The notes: a model not told the origin generated them from the sequence alone. Shown: positions 16,753 through 26,474, numbered from the stretch's first letter. The stretch is 38,300 nucleotides of DNA from Candidatus Kapaibacterium sp. (GCA_027082775.1 JALWUI010000145.1:1-38300); one strand, 5' to 3'. Made by a program: numbers and translations.

Positions 16753-18111
16753 ATGATGAAAAAGGGCTGGTTGTCCCGGTTGCAACCGTATTTGCTTGTC
16801 AGCCTGTGTGTCATTTTGCAACTTCCTGCGCAAAATTTCCATCCCATTGAGTTTACCACCTATACACTTCCCAATGGTCTGGAAGTGATTTTCCACCGTG
16901 ACACCTCTGCGCCGGTAGTTGCGACCGTGGTATACTACAAAGTTGGATCTCGTGATGAAGATCCGCACCGAACCGGCTTTGCTCACTTTTTTGAACATTT
17001 GATGTTCTCCGGTACCAAACATATTCCCCGTGGCAAACTGGATCAGTATGTCCAGGAAGCTGGTGGCGAGCTCAATGCCTTCACCTCCCAGGATGCGACC
17101 GTATACCACCTGCGCTTGCCGGCAAATGAGTTAGCCTTAGCGCTCTGGATTGAAGCAGAGCGGATGCGACAGTTGATCATCGATTCCGTCTCCGTTGAAA
17201 CCCAGCGGAAGGTGGTCAAAGAAGAACGGAAAATGCGATATGAGAACTCCCCGTACGGCGGATGGTTTGAAACGATGTATGCCCACCTCTTTGCTGGCTC
17301 ACCATACCAATGGACTCCTATCGGCAAATCGCAGCACATTGACAGCGCAAAGATTGAGGAATTCCAGGCATTCTACAACCGTTACTATCAGCCCGGTAAC
17401 GCTATTTTGGTCATTTCTGGCGATTTTGATCCTCAACAGGCACGCAATCTGATTGATGCTTACTTTGGACAGTACCCAAAAGCAGCGCTTTCTCCTCGAA
17501 AACCGGTGACAATCCCGCCGTTACGGCACGGGTACCGCGACACCATTTATGATCCGAAAGCGCAACTGCCCGCCATTTTCATCGGATTTCGGGGACCCAG
17601 ATCCGGCGATCCCGATGCCTATGCCCTGGAAATGCTGACGACCATTTTAGCCGATGGGGAAAGCTCTCGCTTTTACCGAAATCTGGTCGACAAGCAACTG
17701 GCGGTACAGGCAACCAGCTTCCTCAGTGATCGACAGTATGCTGGCCTTCTGGTAATGCTGGGCATCGCTGGACCGGGACAATCGCTGGATACTATCGAGT
17801 ATGCTTTGTGGCAGGAAATCCGCCGAATTCAGCGCGATGGGATCACCGAAGAAGAATTCCGCAAAGCCCGCAACATTGCGGAAGCCCGCTTTGTTTCGGG
17901 CAAGAAACAGGTGTTGAGCAAAGCGCTGAGCCTGGCAACTTACAAAGCCTACTATGACGATCCCGGAAGAATCAACACCGAATTGCAGTATTATCTCAAA
18001 GTGACGCCGGCAGATATTCAGCGCGTAGCGCAACAGTACTTTGTCCCTGATAAAGCCGTCGTCCTCCAATACCTGCCAGCAGCAATGCAACAAACCAAAC
18101 ACTCAGAATAA
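16753..18111 (+). CDS. M16 zinc peptidase, catalytic partner
   Basis: The 452-residue protein starts with a signal peptide (hydrophobic 10-24, likely cut after LPAQ), so it acts in the periplasm or is surface associated. It has the inverted zinc motif HFFEH (H78, E81, H82) and the distal glutamate E157/E158 in VVKEERKMRYEN, the complete site of M16B processing peptidases. The second, inactive half (PAIFIGFRGPRSGDPDAYAL and downstream) completes the usual two-lobed fold. AAAGGA precedes the start. The neighbouring gene 19 bp downstream encodes an M16 protein without the zinc motif, an active/inactive pairing known from bacterial and mitochondrial M16 dimers. Confidence 0.93.
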   Translation: MMKKGWLSRLQPYLLVSLCVILQLPAQNFHPIEFTTYTLPNGLEVIFHRDTSAPVVATVVYYKVGSRDEDPHRTGFAHFFEHLMFSGTKHIPRGKLDQYVQEAGGELNAFTSQDATVYHLRLPANELALALWIEAERMRQLIIDSVSVETQRKVVKEERKMRYENSPYGGWFETMYAHLFAGSPYQWTPIGKSQHIDSAKIEEFQAFYNRYYQPGNAILVISGDFDPQQARNLIDAYFGQYPKAALSPRKPVTIPPLRHGYRDTIYDPKAQLPAIFIGFRGPRSGDPDAYALEMLTTILADGESSRFYRNLVDKQLAVQATSFLSDRQYAGLLVMLGIAGPGQSLDTIEYALWQEIRRIQRDGITEEEFRKARNIAEARFVSGKKQVLSKALSLATYKAYYDDPGRINTELQYYLKVTPADIQRVAQQYFVPDKAVVLQYLPAAMQQTKHSE

Positions 18112-18130
18112 ACAAAGGGAGCCGTGAGCA

Positions 18131-20227
18131 ATGCGATGGAACTCTGGATGGAACATGTTAGCCATACTGCTGATTACGTGTGGACTCTACGCCCAGCAGG
18201 CTATTGATGTTACGAAAAGACCGGAACCCGGACCACTGACGGCGGTCCGATTCCCTGCTTTCCAGACGTTGACCCTGTCCAACGGTCTTAAAGTATTTGT
18301 AGTCGAAGACCACGAACAACCAACGATTGCATTCCGGGTACAAATTAGCGTCGGCTCCATTGCCGATCCACCGGGCAAAGCAGGAGCAATGGAAATGCTG
18401 GTCGATATGCTTACCAAAGGGACCAGGACTCGATCGGCGCTGGATATTGCGCAAGCGCTGGATTCTATCGGTGCCTCGCTGACAACGAGCGCCGGCGGTG
18501 ATGCTATGTACGTGGTAGCATCAGGGCTCAAAAAATACAGCGGGCAGATTCTCTCAGTCCTTGCCGATATTTTGCAACGCCCCACTTTCCCGGAATCCGA
18601 GCTTCAGAAATATAAGCAACAGGTGATTGCGGGCTTGCAACACGAAAAAACTCAGCCTTTCACCATTGGGAACAAACTGGCACGCAAGATTATTTACGGC
18701 AATGATCACCCGTACGCACAAAGCCCGACGGAGGAAAGTGTCAATGCAATTACGGCTGAGGACCTGCGCGCCTTGCATCAGCAATACCTTGTTCCCAATC
18801 TTATCTCGATCGCTGTCGTTGGCGATGCCACGGTGCAGGAAGCGCGGCAGTGGATAGAGCAATTTTTCGGAAACTGGGAACGGCACGCCATCCAGATACC
18901 GAAAGTACCGAAACCCCACGTCGCCCCTTCGGGTGTCTATTTCATCGAGCGACCCGGTTCTGTTCAGTCAACGCTTATTGCGACAGCTCCGGCTGTTCCT
19001 TATGCCCATCCAGATTATGAGAAACTCCGGTTAGCTTCAGAAATGTTGGGCAGCGGCTTCGGCGGATGGTTCTTTAAGACGCTACGGGAAACGTACGGCT
19101 ATACCTATACCCCCTTTGCTTTTCTGACCCGTGCGAAGTATGCCAATCGGTTTGTTGGCGCCGCGGACGTGCGGAATCCCGTGACGGATTCCGCTCTGAC
19201 GGTGATGATCGATCAAATCGTCAAATTAGGCAGTCAGGGACCAACCGCTGAAGAATTGTATCGCATTCAGCGCCATACGGTCGGTTCCTATCTGATGTCC
19301 TTTGAGTCCTCCTCATTTGTTGCCTCACTGATCCAGCGGGCTGATCTGTTCGGTGAATCCTTTGAGCACCTGAAGCAATTCCCGCAGCGATATATGAGCT
19401 ACACCCCCGCGGACGTCCAAACGGTAGCAGCCCGCTACTTAGCGCCGGGCAACCTGCGCTTTGTCATTGTGGGCGACCCTTCGGTACAGGCAAAGCTGGC
19501 AAATTTCGGCAATGTCTACCGCTACGATCTGGACTTGCAGCCGATTACCGACACGGCAACGTCGGGCGAGACGATCAGCTTTTCTGTCAACGAAATTTTA
19601 GACCGTTACGAAAAAGCGGTGGGGGGGAAAGAGAACATCCAGAAGATTCATACGGTGCGAGCCACCGGTTCTATCACGATGGCAAGCGGTCCGCAACAGT
19701 TTTCCGGCTCATTTCTCAAGGAAATTAAGCGTCCCGATCAGGGGCACTACAAACTCAGCCTGCCAACGTTCACACACGAAGTATGGGTTTCCAAAGGGAA
19801 AGTGTGGGAACAGGCGATGGGGCAACCGACTCAACAAAAAACCGGGACCGATGCCGAAGAGCTTTCCCGCAATGTTCTGTCTCTGTTCCCGCTTCTGGAT
19901 CTTGCCGATGCTGGCTACACGCTTGAGGTCGATGGGCTGCGTGGTGGAAAAATTGCTATTAAAGCAACATCGCCCGGTGGCAAAGTCATTCGCTACTTTG
20001 TCGATCCGGAGACATACCTGATCACCAAAATTCAGCGAACGATTGAGAATCCACAGGGTGGTACAACGCCGATCACGGAGGAAATCTTAGAGTATATGAC
20101 CGTCAACGGCGTCCAGCTACCGAAGAAGACCCAAACCCGGGTTGGACCGATTACCATCACAGAAGAGATTCAGCAGTACGAGATCAACATTCCTCTGGAG
20201 GACCAGATTTTCCAGCCTTCAGAGTAA
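18131..20227 (+). CDS. M16 peptidase homologue lacking the zinc motif, with extra C-terminal domain
   Basis: The 698-residue protein has a signal peptide (about 9-22) and an M16 region covering about residues 40-475, with LSNGLKVFVVEDHEQPTIAF and GSGFGGWFFKTLRETYGYTY. Where HxxEH should be it reads AMEML (residues 86-90), so it is very probably not catalytic. It likely pairs with the preceding active enzyme. The last 220 or so residues form an added beta-rich domain resembling LolA/lipoprotein-sorting folds (FLKEIKRPDQGHYKLSLP, GGKVIRYFVDPETYLITKI). That assignment rests on general pattern only. A Shine-Dalgarno AAAGGGAG lies upstream and a terminator follows. Confidence 0.9.
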   Translation: MRWNSGWNMLAILLITCGLYAQQAIDVTKRPEPGPLTAVRFPAFQTLTLSNGLKVFVVEDHEQPTIAFRVQISVGSIADPPGKAGAMEMLVDMLTKGTRTRSALDIAQALDSIGASLTTSAGGDAMYVVASGLKKYSGQILSVLADILQRPTFPESELQKYKQQVIAGLQHEKTQPFTIGNKLARKIIYGNDHPYAQSPTEESVNAITAEDLRALHQQYLVPNLISIAVVGDATVQEARQWIEQFFGNWERHAIQIPKVPKPHVAPSGVYFIERPGSVQSTLIATAPAVPYAHPDYEKLRLASEMLGSGFGGWFFKTLRETYGYTYTPFAFLTRAKYANRFVGAADVRNPVTDSALTVMIDQIVKLGSQGPTAEELYRIQRHTVGSYLMSFESSSFVASLIQRADLFGESFEHLKQFPQRYMSYTPADVQTVAARYLAPGNLRFVIVGDPSVQAKLANFGNVYRYDLDLQPITDTATSGETISFSVNEILDRYEKAVGGKENIQKIHTVRATGSITMASGPQQFSGSFLKEIKRPDQGHYKLSLPTFTHEVWVSKGKVWEQAMGQPTQQKTGTDAEELSRNVLSLFPLLDLADAGYTLEVDGLRGGKIAIKATSPGGKVIRYFVDPETYLITKIQRTIENPQGGTTPITEEILEYMTVNGVQLPKKTQTRVGPITITEEIQQYEINIPLEDQIFQPSE

Positions 20228-20235
20228 GCTTTTGC

Positions 20236-20273
20236 GGGCTGGCGTGTCGATGGATCATTAGCGCCAGCCCTTT
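20236..20273 (+). terminator. Rho-independent-like terminator after the M16 pair
   Basis: A perfect 9-bp stem GGGCTGGCG / CGCCAGCCC (20236-20244 with 20262-20270), with a 17-base loop, is followed by TTTATAT. It begins 9 bp after the M16 stop. It also separates this transcript from the convergent minus-strand gene ending at 20283, though there is no T-run for that direction. Confidence 0.7.
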
Positions 20274-20282
20274 ATATGAATT

Positions 20283-22283
20283 TCATCGTTCAACAAAGAC
20301 CCAGACGGGATTTGCTATCCACCGCTCGAATAGCATCTGTTCAGCCCGAACGGGATAATACCCCTCCAGTGGAACCGGCAAACCTTCCAGGGCAGCAGCG
20401 GTCGTTGACGGGATCTGCCATCCCGGTGCTACCACATAGGCATGCTGCAATCCGCCCAACGCCCCCAGCTTCGCTGACATTATCGAGCGGAGTTGCTGCC
20501 ACAATGCGGAATGAAAGCGAACGGGATAAAAAGCGAAGCGGTATCGATGCTGCTGAAGTACACCTACAGAATCGGAGGGAAGTACCCGTACCGTTATGCT
20601 TCCCGTTGGCGTCTGAAACACCTGACCATCAAAATCCTCTACCTGAAAGAAAAAGTGCACCGGCGCAGCAGCAGTTTTCCACCACACAGGAAAACTTGCT
20701 AAGTTCCAATCAACGAACGATGGAGGATCGGAAAATCCCCGGAAGATCCATTTTTGCTCGCCAGCCGTTATGACAATACTCCACCGCTTCACCCCCGCTT
20801 CGGCAACCGTTCGCAGATAGAATCGCACTTTCTGAATGTTAGAGATCAACACTGTATCCTGTTCGGAGCGCAGCAGCAAGGAATCCCGGTGGGGCATAAG
20901 CAGAAAGATATTGCTGGAAGAATGCGGAAAGGCAACGGAAGGTTGCGAAGGAGCACCGGCTGCTTCGATCTCCGGAATAACAACGCAGGGCAGGCAGCGG
21001 GACAGAAACGATGCAAGCCACTGCAATTGCTGGGCAAAGTGCGGAGCGCGCGATGCGGCTGCTATTCCAAACAACGTGAGGGTATCCGATGGCAGCAATC
21101 GTTGCAGTAACCACCGAACCGACGCTGTTCGGCGCGTGGTGCGGAAAAACCACTGCCACTGCTGCTGACACGGCTGTGCCACTGGCGGCGGGAATGCCGT
21201 ATCGGCAATGACAATAGCGGACAGCGGAAAATCGAATCGGTGCTCAATCCCAAGGGTTCCTTCAATACTCAATACGGTATCCTCTTGCCCATCGCGTGTA
21301 ACCAGTTTTGGAACAATGGTCGCCGTCAGCAGCGAGCGAGGCATCGGAACTTTCCGGATGTACGTCTGACGCACAATGGTTAATGCGACGGCCAAATCCC
21401 CAATGGCATAATGTTCGGTCTGCGCCGTTTCCGCTTGAAGCAAGACGGTATCGGCTGCAATCATCACATCGTAGGTTGTGGTTGTATCCCGCTGGTACAC
21501 CGTATCGCGGAACAGTCTTCGCCGAAGAGGCTGTCCCAGCAAATCGCCGGATAGTTGAACCCCAAGGCTGAAGGTCTGAACGTGCCAGTTAGAGTCCGGG
21601 AGCACTGCGCCGATACTTCGCTGGTACCGAAGAAAAGCGGAGGCTCGAAGGGTAGAAGCAATCTTTCCAAAGGTAGCAGCAACCTGGACCCACGGCGCCA
21701 GCAAAGGTTGCTGAATTGGCGAGAGAATTCCTTCGGCGCGTAATTGCTGCCTTGTACCATCGAGGAACGTAGCTTCTGCTGGCGATTGGAGTTTTTCCCA
21801 GTACTCAAAACTGTGACGAGGAAACCAGTAAAAAAAACATCCGCTGGTAAAAGTTACGTTGGCGATGTGCCACGTCACCACTGGCGACACGCCCAGCGGT
21901 GCAATTGCCATCTGCACGCGATGCGCGACGATGCCGGAGACGATGGAATCCCCAGACCGAATGGCTGGAATGCGCTCGGAAGCCTCAAGTTGTGCCGACC
22001 AGCTGCTGTACTCAACAACGCCTCCTATGGTCAGCGCTCTGGTGAGTCTATAGCTCACTCCTACGCCGCCGAACCACGTAGGCTGGACTTTATCGAAGCG
22101 AAATGGCTCTGCAGCGGGTGGCTTCGAGAACATCGGAAGCTGCGTCAATTCCAATCGATGTTGATACCACGCCACGCCGGTATAAATCTGTACCTGCAAC
22201 GGCTGTGCCCAGATGCTGCTAACAAAAATGGTGATCCCTGCTAATAAGCCGAGCCACCACTGCTGCTGCGCTGATTCAATCAT
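20283..22283 (-). CDS. Predicted outer-membrane protein, function unknown
   Basis: This 666-residue protein has a signal peptide (hydrophobic about 9-25, cut near SIWAQ). Roughly residues 30-240 have alternating hydrophobic strands and aromatic turns typical of an outer-membrane barrel (GVGVSYRLTRALTIGGVVEY). The remaining 400 residues look periplasmic or surface exposed and beta-rich. The end (YYPVRAEQMLFERW...VWVFVE) is faintly reminiscent of an OmpA-like domain, but the key residues are not clear. The start is set by the ATGA overlap with the preceding gene, so the two are translationally coupled. The pairing with an ASH-repeat T9SS protein suggests a joint surface role, which is inference. 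Confidence 0.7.
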   Translation of the reverse strand: MIESAQQQWWLGLLAGITIFVSSIWAQPLQVQIYTGVAWYQHRLELTQLPMFSKPPAAEPFRFDKVQPTWFGGVGVSYRLTRALTIGGVVEYSSWSAQLEASERIPAIRSGDSIVSGIVAHRVQMAIAPLGVSPVVTWHIANVTFTSGCFFYWFPRHSFEYWEKLQSPAEATFLDGTRQQLRAEGILSPIQQPLLAPWVQVAATFGKIASTLRASAFLRYQRSIGAVLPDSNWHVQTFSLGVQLSGDLLGQPLRRRLFRDTVYQRDTTTTYDVMIAADTVLLQAETAQTEHYAIGDLAVALTIVRQTYIRKVPMPRSLLTATIVPKLVTRDGQEDTVLSIEGTLGIEHRFDFPLSAIVIADTAFPPPVAQPCQQQWQWFFRTTRRTASVRWLLQRLLPSDTLTLFGIAAASRAPHFAQQLQWLASFLSRCLPCVVIPEIEAAGAPSQPSVAFPHSSSNIFLLMPHRDSLLLRSEQDTVLISNIQKVRFYLRTVAEAGVKRWSIVITAGEQKWIFRGFSDPPSFVDWNLASFPVWWKTAAAPVHFFFQVEDFDGQVFQTPTGSITVRVLPSDSVGVLQQHRYRFAFYPVRFHSALWQQLRSIMSAKLGALGGLQHAYVVAPGWQIPSTTAAALEGLPVPLEGYYPVRAEQMLFERWIANPVWVFVER

Positions 22284-24100
22284 TCCACAATGAGCAATCG
22301 TGAGAGCGAATACCGACTGTACTGGCACACCAGCAGGTAGGCACCAGCGGTAGGGAACCAGGAGCGATCCAGGACAAAGTGGATCGGGGAATGGTGTACA
22401 GGAAGCAGCAGATCCACCAACGGTTCACCCGTCAGAAAGTATAGCGCCACGTGCACTGAATCAGCCTGAACATTCCCTTCAATAGTCACCACACTGCGAT
22501 CCCGCAGCGGTGACGGATCAATCCGAACAGTGAAAGGGGCAGCAAATGGGTTGATCAATCGAGGAAGGTTGTTGCGATACCACACACCCCGCAACTCTAC
22601 GTACCCCGGTTCTGTATGCTCTGCTATCAACACCGGTTCGTGCTGCTGGTTCTCAATCCACGCACTATCAATCTCTATCCACGTTCCCAGCGCAGCGCCG
22701 AGACACACCACAAAAGAAAGTGCTGCTACAGTATCCAGTGCCTGGATCTGCGGTTGTATTGACGCCAGGGGTATCACAAATGTCCCACTTTCCCATTGTC
22801 CACGCCGCTGAATCTTTGCTGTTGTATCAGCCGCCCACAACAATGTTGCATCCCAGCGGAGGTGGAGTATTAACCGGGGATTCTCAATAGCTCGCAAAAT
22901 TTTTTGCGCCCCCGGATCCATCAACGTCCAGATAGGGACAGCAATCGTATCACCGCTATAAGCCCCAACGTCGCTACTGCCAATGGTAAAGGTTGCCTGT
23001 GACGCCAACCCTTCACCCACCAGCCGAATCCTGTATTGACGCTGATCCTTTAGAAGAAAAATAAAATTACCTTCGACAAATCCGGGTGTTGTTGGCGTAA
23101 AGCGCAACTGGATCCATAAAGTATCGTGCGGCGGTAGCCACACTGTATCCGGTAACGGTTGCAGCATCCGGAACACTGGTCGGTCGATGGTAATCGAGGT
23201 GAGAAATTGTTCAGCGTCGGTACGGTTTACCAATACCAATGTGGTATCTTTTCTCTGCCGAAGGAAAGTTGCTCCAAAATCCACTATGGGGGTATAAACC
23301 AACGGTAGCGGTGGTGGTGTCTCGGGCACCGTCGCTTCTCCAAACACGACAATCCGTCCCCAATCCGGGGAACGAGCAATCCGGAAATAGAGATAGGTTT
23401 TGTGATACCCCGCAGTAGTAGGAGAAAAGGTGATCGTGAAAGTCCGCTGTTCTAAAGCCCGCAGCGTTGAATCCTGAAAGGACAGGGAAAAAGCAGCGGA
23501 AGCAGTATCCAGAAACAGGTAGAAATACCGATCGACCGGAAGATTGTTGGCAATCGTAAAGTTCGACTGAACCGTCGTTCCCACCGGCGTTGTCCCCACA
23601 AACACTACCTGCGGATAGCTGATGTGCTCTAAGGCAGGATGCTGTGTTCGCCCTTCGCCCACCAGATAAATGGAAAACATCCACTGTGCAGTATCCGAGA
23701 TCACCCTCACGCTCACGGCGCCCAGGTAATGCTGCTCTTGCCTCGGCGTAAATCCTACCAGAACAACGTATTGGCGTCCAGGCTGAAGTACCAGCACCGA
23801 ATCCTGCGGATTCGCCAGATAAAACGCACCTTTGAGCCCTGTTCGATTGGCCACCATCAAACGAAAAATCTGGACCTGACGAGAAGGATTTTTCAGAATC
23901 ACCAGATCCAGCTCAGAGCGATCGACCGCCACGGAGCCAAAATCAACGGTATCCTGCGCCAGCGGAACGCTGGATACTGGAAGCGTGTGTTCCTGTGCCC
24001 AAAGCACTGCTGGAAGCATCAAAATCAGGTATGCCAGAAGGCGTTGAAGCCATTGACTGCTGCTCTGTCCGATCATCATGCTGTTCCGATACAATGGCAT
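22280..24100 (-). CDS. Secreted ASH-repeat protein with T9SS sorting domain
   Basis: The 606-residue protein has a signal peptide (hydrophobic about 18-34, cut after VLWAQ). Three ASH/HYDIN-like immunoglobulin domains of about 105 residues follow. The first and third carry the hallmark VDFG (DTVDFGSVAV, TPIVDFGATF) and each domain has an F(T/S)P near its end. About residues 375-490 resemble a cohesin-like or choice-of-anchor domain (FTIGSSDVGAYSGDTIAVPI). The last 80 or so residues are a type A sorting domain (IDPSPLRDRSVVTIEG ... AGAYLLVCQYS). Export by T9SS is inferred. It starts 3 bp after the acyl-CoA synthetase stop and overlaps the outer-membrane protein gene by 4 bases. An ATG pair at codons 8-9 is an alternative start. 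Confidence 0.8.
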   Translation of the reverse strand: MPLYRNSMMIGQSSSQWLQRLLAYLILMLPAVLWAQEHTLPVSSVPLAQDTVDFGSVAVDRSELDLVILKNPSRQVQIFRLMVANRTGLKGAFYLANPQDSVLVLQPGRQYVVLVGFTPRQEQHYLGAVSVRVISDTAQWMFSIYLVGEGRTQHPALEHISYPQVVFVGTTPVGTTVQSNFTIANNLPVDRYFYLFLDTASAAFSLSFQDSTLRALEQRTFTITFSPTTAGYHKTYLYFRIARSPDWGRIVVFGEATVPETPPPLPLVYTPIVDFGATFLRQRKDTTLVLVNRTDAEQFLTSITIDRPVFRMLQPLPDTVWLPPHDTLWIQLRFTPTTPGFVEGNFIFLLKDQRQYRIRLVGEGLASQATFTIGSSDVGAYSGDTIAVPIWTLMDPGAQKILRAIENPRLILHLRWDATLLWAADTTAKIQRRGQWESGTFVIPLASIQPQIQALDTVAALSFVVCLGAALGTWIEIDSAWIENQQHEPVLIAEHTEPGYVELRGVWYRNNLPRLINPFAAPFTVRIDPSPLRDRSVVTIEGNVQADSVHVALYFLTGEPLVDLLLPVHHSPIHFVLDRSWFPTAGAYLLVCQYSRYSLSRLLIVE

Positions 24101-24103
24101 TCT

Positions 24104-26212
24104 CTAATTCTGTTCTTGATACTGCTGCCGCAGCACCCGCCGCATAATTTTGTTCGAAGCTGTTCGGGGCAACTGCGACAGCAACCGGACATCGGCAATA
24201 TGGAATAACGGATTGAGCCGCTGGCGAATTGCGTTCTGGAACTGCTGCTGCCAATACGCCGGATCATCTGAACGCGATTCGACGACGGCAAAGATTACCA
24301 ACTGCTGGGGTCCCCCTTGCTGCGGCGTAATGCCCACCGCTGCTGTCTCCCGCACACCTTCCAGTGCGTTGAGCACTCGCTCGATTTCAACGGAACTTAC
24401 TTTGATCCCTCCCAGATTCATCGTATCATCCGCTCGCCCGTGGGCACGATAATACCAGCCAGGCAGCCGCTCCATTTCATCACCGTGCCGACGTAAGACG
24501 GGCGGAGCATCCCATTGCGCAAACTGATCTAACACCGGCATCCCAAGGGCACCTACCATTGTTCCCGATACTGGCGGCGTTCCAGCAAAATATTCCTGAT
24601 GGTGGTCTCGATTCAATAGTTGCACCGACAGTCCAATCGTGGGAGGTACAATAAAAATTTCTCCTCGATCCGACGGACTGCCCGAATCATCCAGAATGAC
24701 AAAATCCATTGCGATCGAAGGCGTGGTAAACGTGGAAGGAACGGCTGGATGGACTACCGTCCCCGTTATATAGCCCCCCCCAATTTCCGTTCCGCCACAG
24801 TATTCGATGACCGGTTTGTAGTGCGCCTGGACCATCAACCAGAAGTAGTCTTCCGCGTTGGAGGCTTCACCAGTCGAGCTTAACAGCCGCAACCGTTGCC
24901 AATCAGCGTTCGCGATAGCGTTTTGTTCCCGCCACCGTTTCACCAGGCTGGGCACGACCCCCAGCATTGTCACCTGCGTTCGCTCAACAAACTGGCAGAA
25001 CGCCGCCGTCGCAGGATTGCCATCGTACAGTGCCATTGCTGCCCTGTTCAGCAGGCTGGCAAAAATCAGCCATGGACCCATCATCCAGCCGAGATTGGTG
25101 GGCCAGGCTAACCGATCATCGGGATGGATATCGTGATGGAAAAAGGCATCGGCGGCACATCGGAGTGGCGTGGTATGATTCCAGGGAATGGCTTTCGGAT
25201 CCCCGGTTGTTCCGGACGAAAACAGGATGTTGATCATCGTCATTGGATCGGTAACAGCCGGTTCGGGATCTGCTTCTGCGGTGAGAAATTCGTCCCACTG
25301 AACATCGCGAGGACGGAGTTGCACGCTGAGCGTTTCGTATGGCAACACAATGGCAGTTTCTGCTGCTGCCTCCTCAACTTTATCATATAGCGGCAGCGGT
25401 TTTCCACCTCGCACCTGCACATCCTGCGTCACAATAGTCCGGGCACCGGCAATTGCCATCCGCCGCTGGACTTCAGCCGGGGCCAGGCTATCAGCGATCG
25501 AAACCACCACGCCCCCTGCGAGAATGATCCCCAGATACCAGGCAACTGCCCAGTGGTTCATCGGCATATAAATCGCAATGCGCTCGCCCGACTGCATCCC
25601 CCGCTGCTGCAAAGCAGCAGCGATGCGGCGGGTCCAGTACCACAGCTCTTCATAGCTCCACTGCACCGTCTGCCCATCTTCCCGCTCACTGATCAGCGCC
25701 AGAGTATCAGGATGTGCCTGGAAACAGCTTTCCACAATATTCATCTGCGCTCCGGGCAACCACACCGGCGTTTCCAGTTGCCCCGGTATCGTCACCACTG
25801 CCTCTGCTGGTTGTCGGAGACGCACACCGATTTTTTCCAGAAACCACTGCCAGAAAGCTCGCCGATCCGTCACACTCCAGCGGTGTAGCGCTTCATAATG
25901 CTCAAACCCCAGCTCCGCACAGACCTGCGTAATGTTTGCCCGCTCGATCACCGCTGGTGACGGAATCCACACTGGCGCCGGGCGCTGCTGCGCATCCCAG
26001 GAGCGAAAGATCCACTGGTGCAGGAGTTGGTGGAGGGCAAAAGGGTAAGCAGGCGAAAGCTGCTGGGTTAAATGCAACCACTGCTTCTCAGGATCAGCAG
26101 ATGCCGCCTCTGCTGCTTGCAATAAAGCTTCTATCGCCGCCACTGCCCGTGAATCCCCGGACAGTAACGATGCAATGTGCGCTTGCAATTGTTCCCGTTC
26201 CATTCCCGCCAT
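24104..26212 (-). CDS. AMP-forming acyl-CoA synthetase (acetyl/acetoacetyl-CoA synthetase-like)
   Basis: The 702-residue enzyme activates a carboxylate through an acyl-adenylate. An N-terminal ACAS_N-like region (NIVESCFQAHPDTLALISER) precedes the adenylation domain. Core motifs are A3 FSSGTTGDPKA (331-341), A5 YCGGTEIGGG (471-480), A8 NLGGIKVSSVEIE and the catalytic lysine K688 in PRTASNKIMRR. An extra N-terminal stretch of about 140 residues resembles the plant AAE17/18 type. The substrate cannot be read from sequence; acetate or another short acid is likely by family. The ATG at 26212 is preferred over a TTG at 26227. Confidence 0.88.
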   Translation of the reverse strand: MAGMEREQLQAHIASLLSGDSRAVAAIEALLQAAEAASADPEKQWLHLTQQLSPAYPFALHQLLHQWIFRSWDAQQRPAPVWIPSPAVIERANITQVCAELGFEHYEALHRWSVTDRRAFWQWFLEKIGVRLRQPAEAVVTIPGQLETPVWLPGAQMNIVESCFQAHPDTLALISEREDGQTVQWSYEELWYWTRRIAAALQQRGMQSGERIAIYMPMNHWAVAWYLGIILAGGVVVSIADSLAPAEVQRRMAIAGARTIVTQDVQVRGGKPLPLYDKVEEAAAETAIVLPYETLSVQLRPRDVQWDEFLTAEADPEPAVTDPMTMINILFSSGTTGDPKAIPWNHTTPLRCAADAFFHHDIHPDDRLAWPTNLGWMMGPWLIFASLLNRAAMALYDGNPATAAFCQFVERTQVTMLGVVPSLVKRWREQNAIANADWQRLRLLSSTGEASNAEDYFWLMVQAHYKPVIEYCGGTEIGGGYITGTVVHPAVPSTFTTPSIAMDFVILDDSGSPSDRGEIFIVPPTIGLSVQLLNRDHHQEYFAGTPPVSGTMVGALGMPVLDQFAQWDAPPVLRRHGDEMERLPGWYYRAHGRADDTMNLGGIKVSSVEIERVLNALEGVRETAAVGITPQQGGPQQLVIFAVVESRSDDPAYWQQQFQNAIRQRLNPLFHIADVRLLSQLPRTASNKIMRRVLRQQYQEQN

Positions 26213-26227
26213 CGATTGTTTTTCCAA

Positions 26228-26474
26228 ACAGTAAATTTAACAAGTTTGGCGGAATAAGGTAGCGGATGTGCTGAAAACTGGCGTGCTCCCCCGGAAATAA
26301 ATTTGACTCTGCTACAACATCGCTACGCATCGATGCGCCGTCGGCGGCATAGTTATCGCCTCTGGTGACCGTGATCGGTACTGGATGGCAAAAGAAGGTA
26401 ATGCCAGCGCAAAGTGGATGCTCAACCAAACAAATTGTGATAGGCGCTGGATGACAAAAAGAGGTGCTGCGGTG
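26228..26474. repeat. Intergenic region with a 29-bp imperfect direct repeat
   Basis: Between the acyl-CoA synthetase and cysQ, two 29-bp copies (26371-26399 and 26437-26465) match at 23 of 29 positions and are spaced 66 bp apart. On the minus strand both translate in the frame of cysQ, after its TAG stop, as similar peptides (FCHPAPIT and FCHPVPIT). Near the left end a TAAATTTA, close to TAnnTTTG, may belong to the acyl-CoA synthetase promoter. No convincing gene is present. Confidence 0.4.

Noticed and set aside
26094-26429. Minus-strand open frame in the gap between the acyl-CoA synthetase and cysQ, running into the synthetase
   Set aside because: It reads through the synthetase start region in another frame and has no family match. 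Only the short repeat inside it seemed worth recording.
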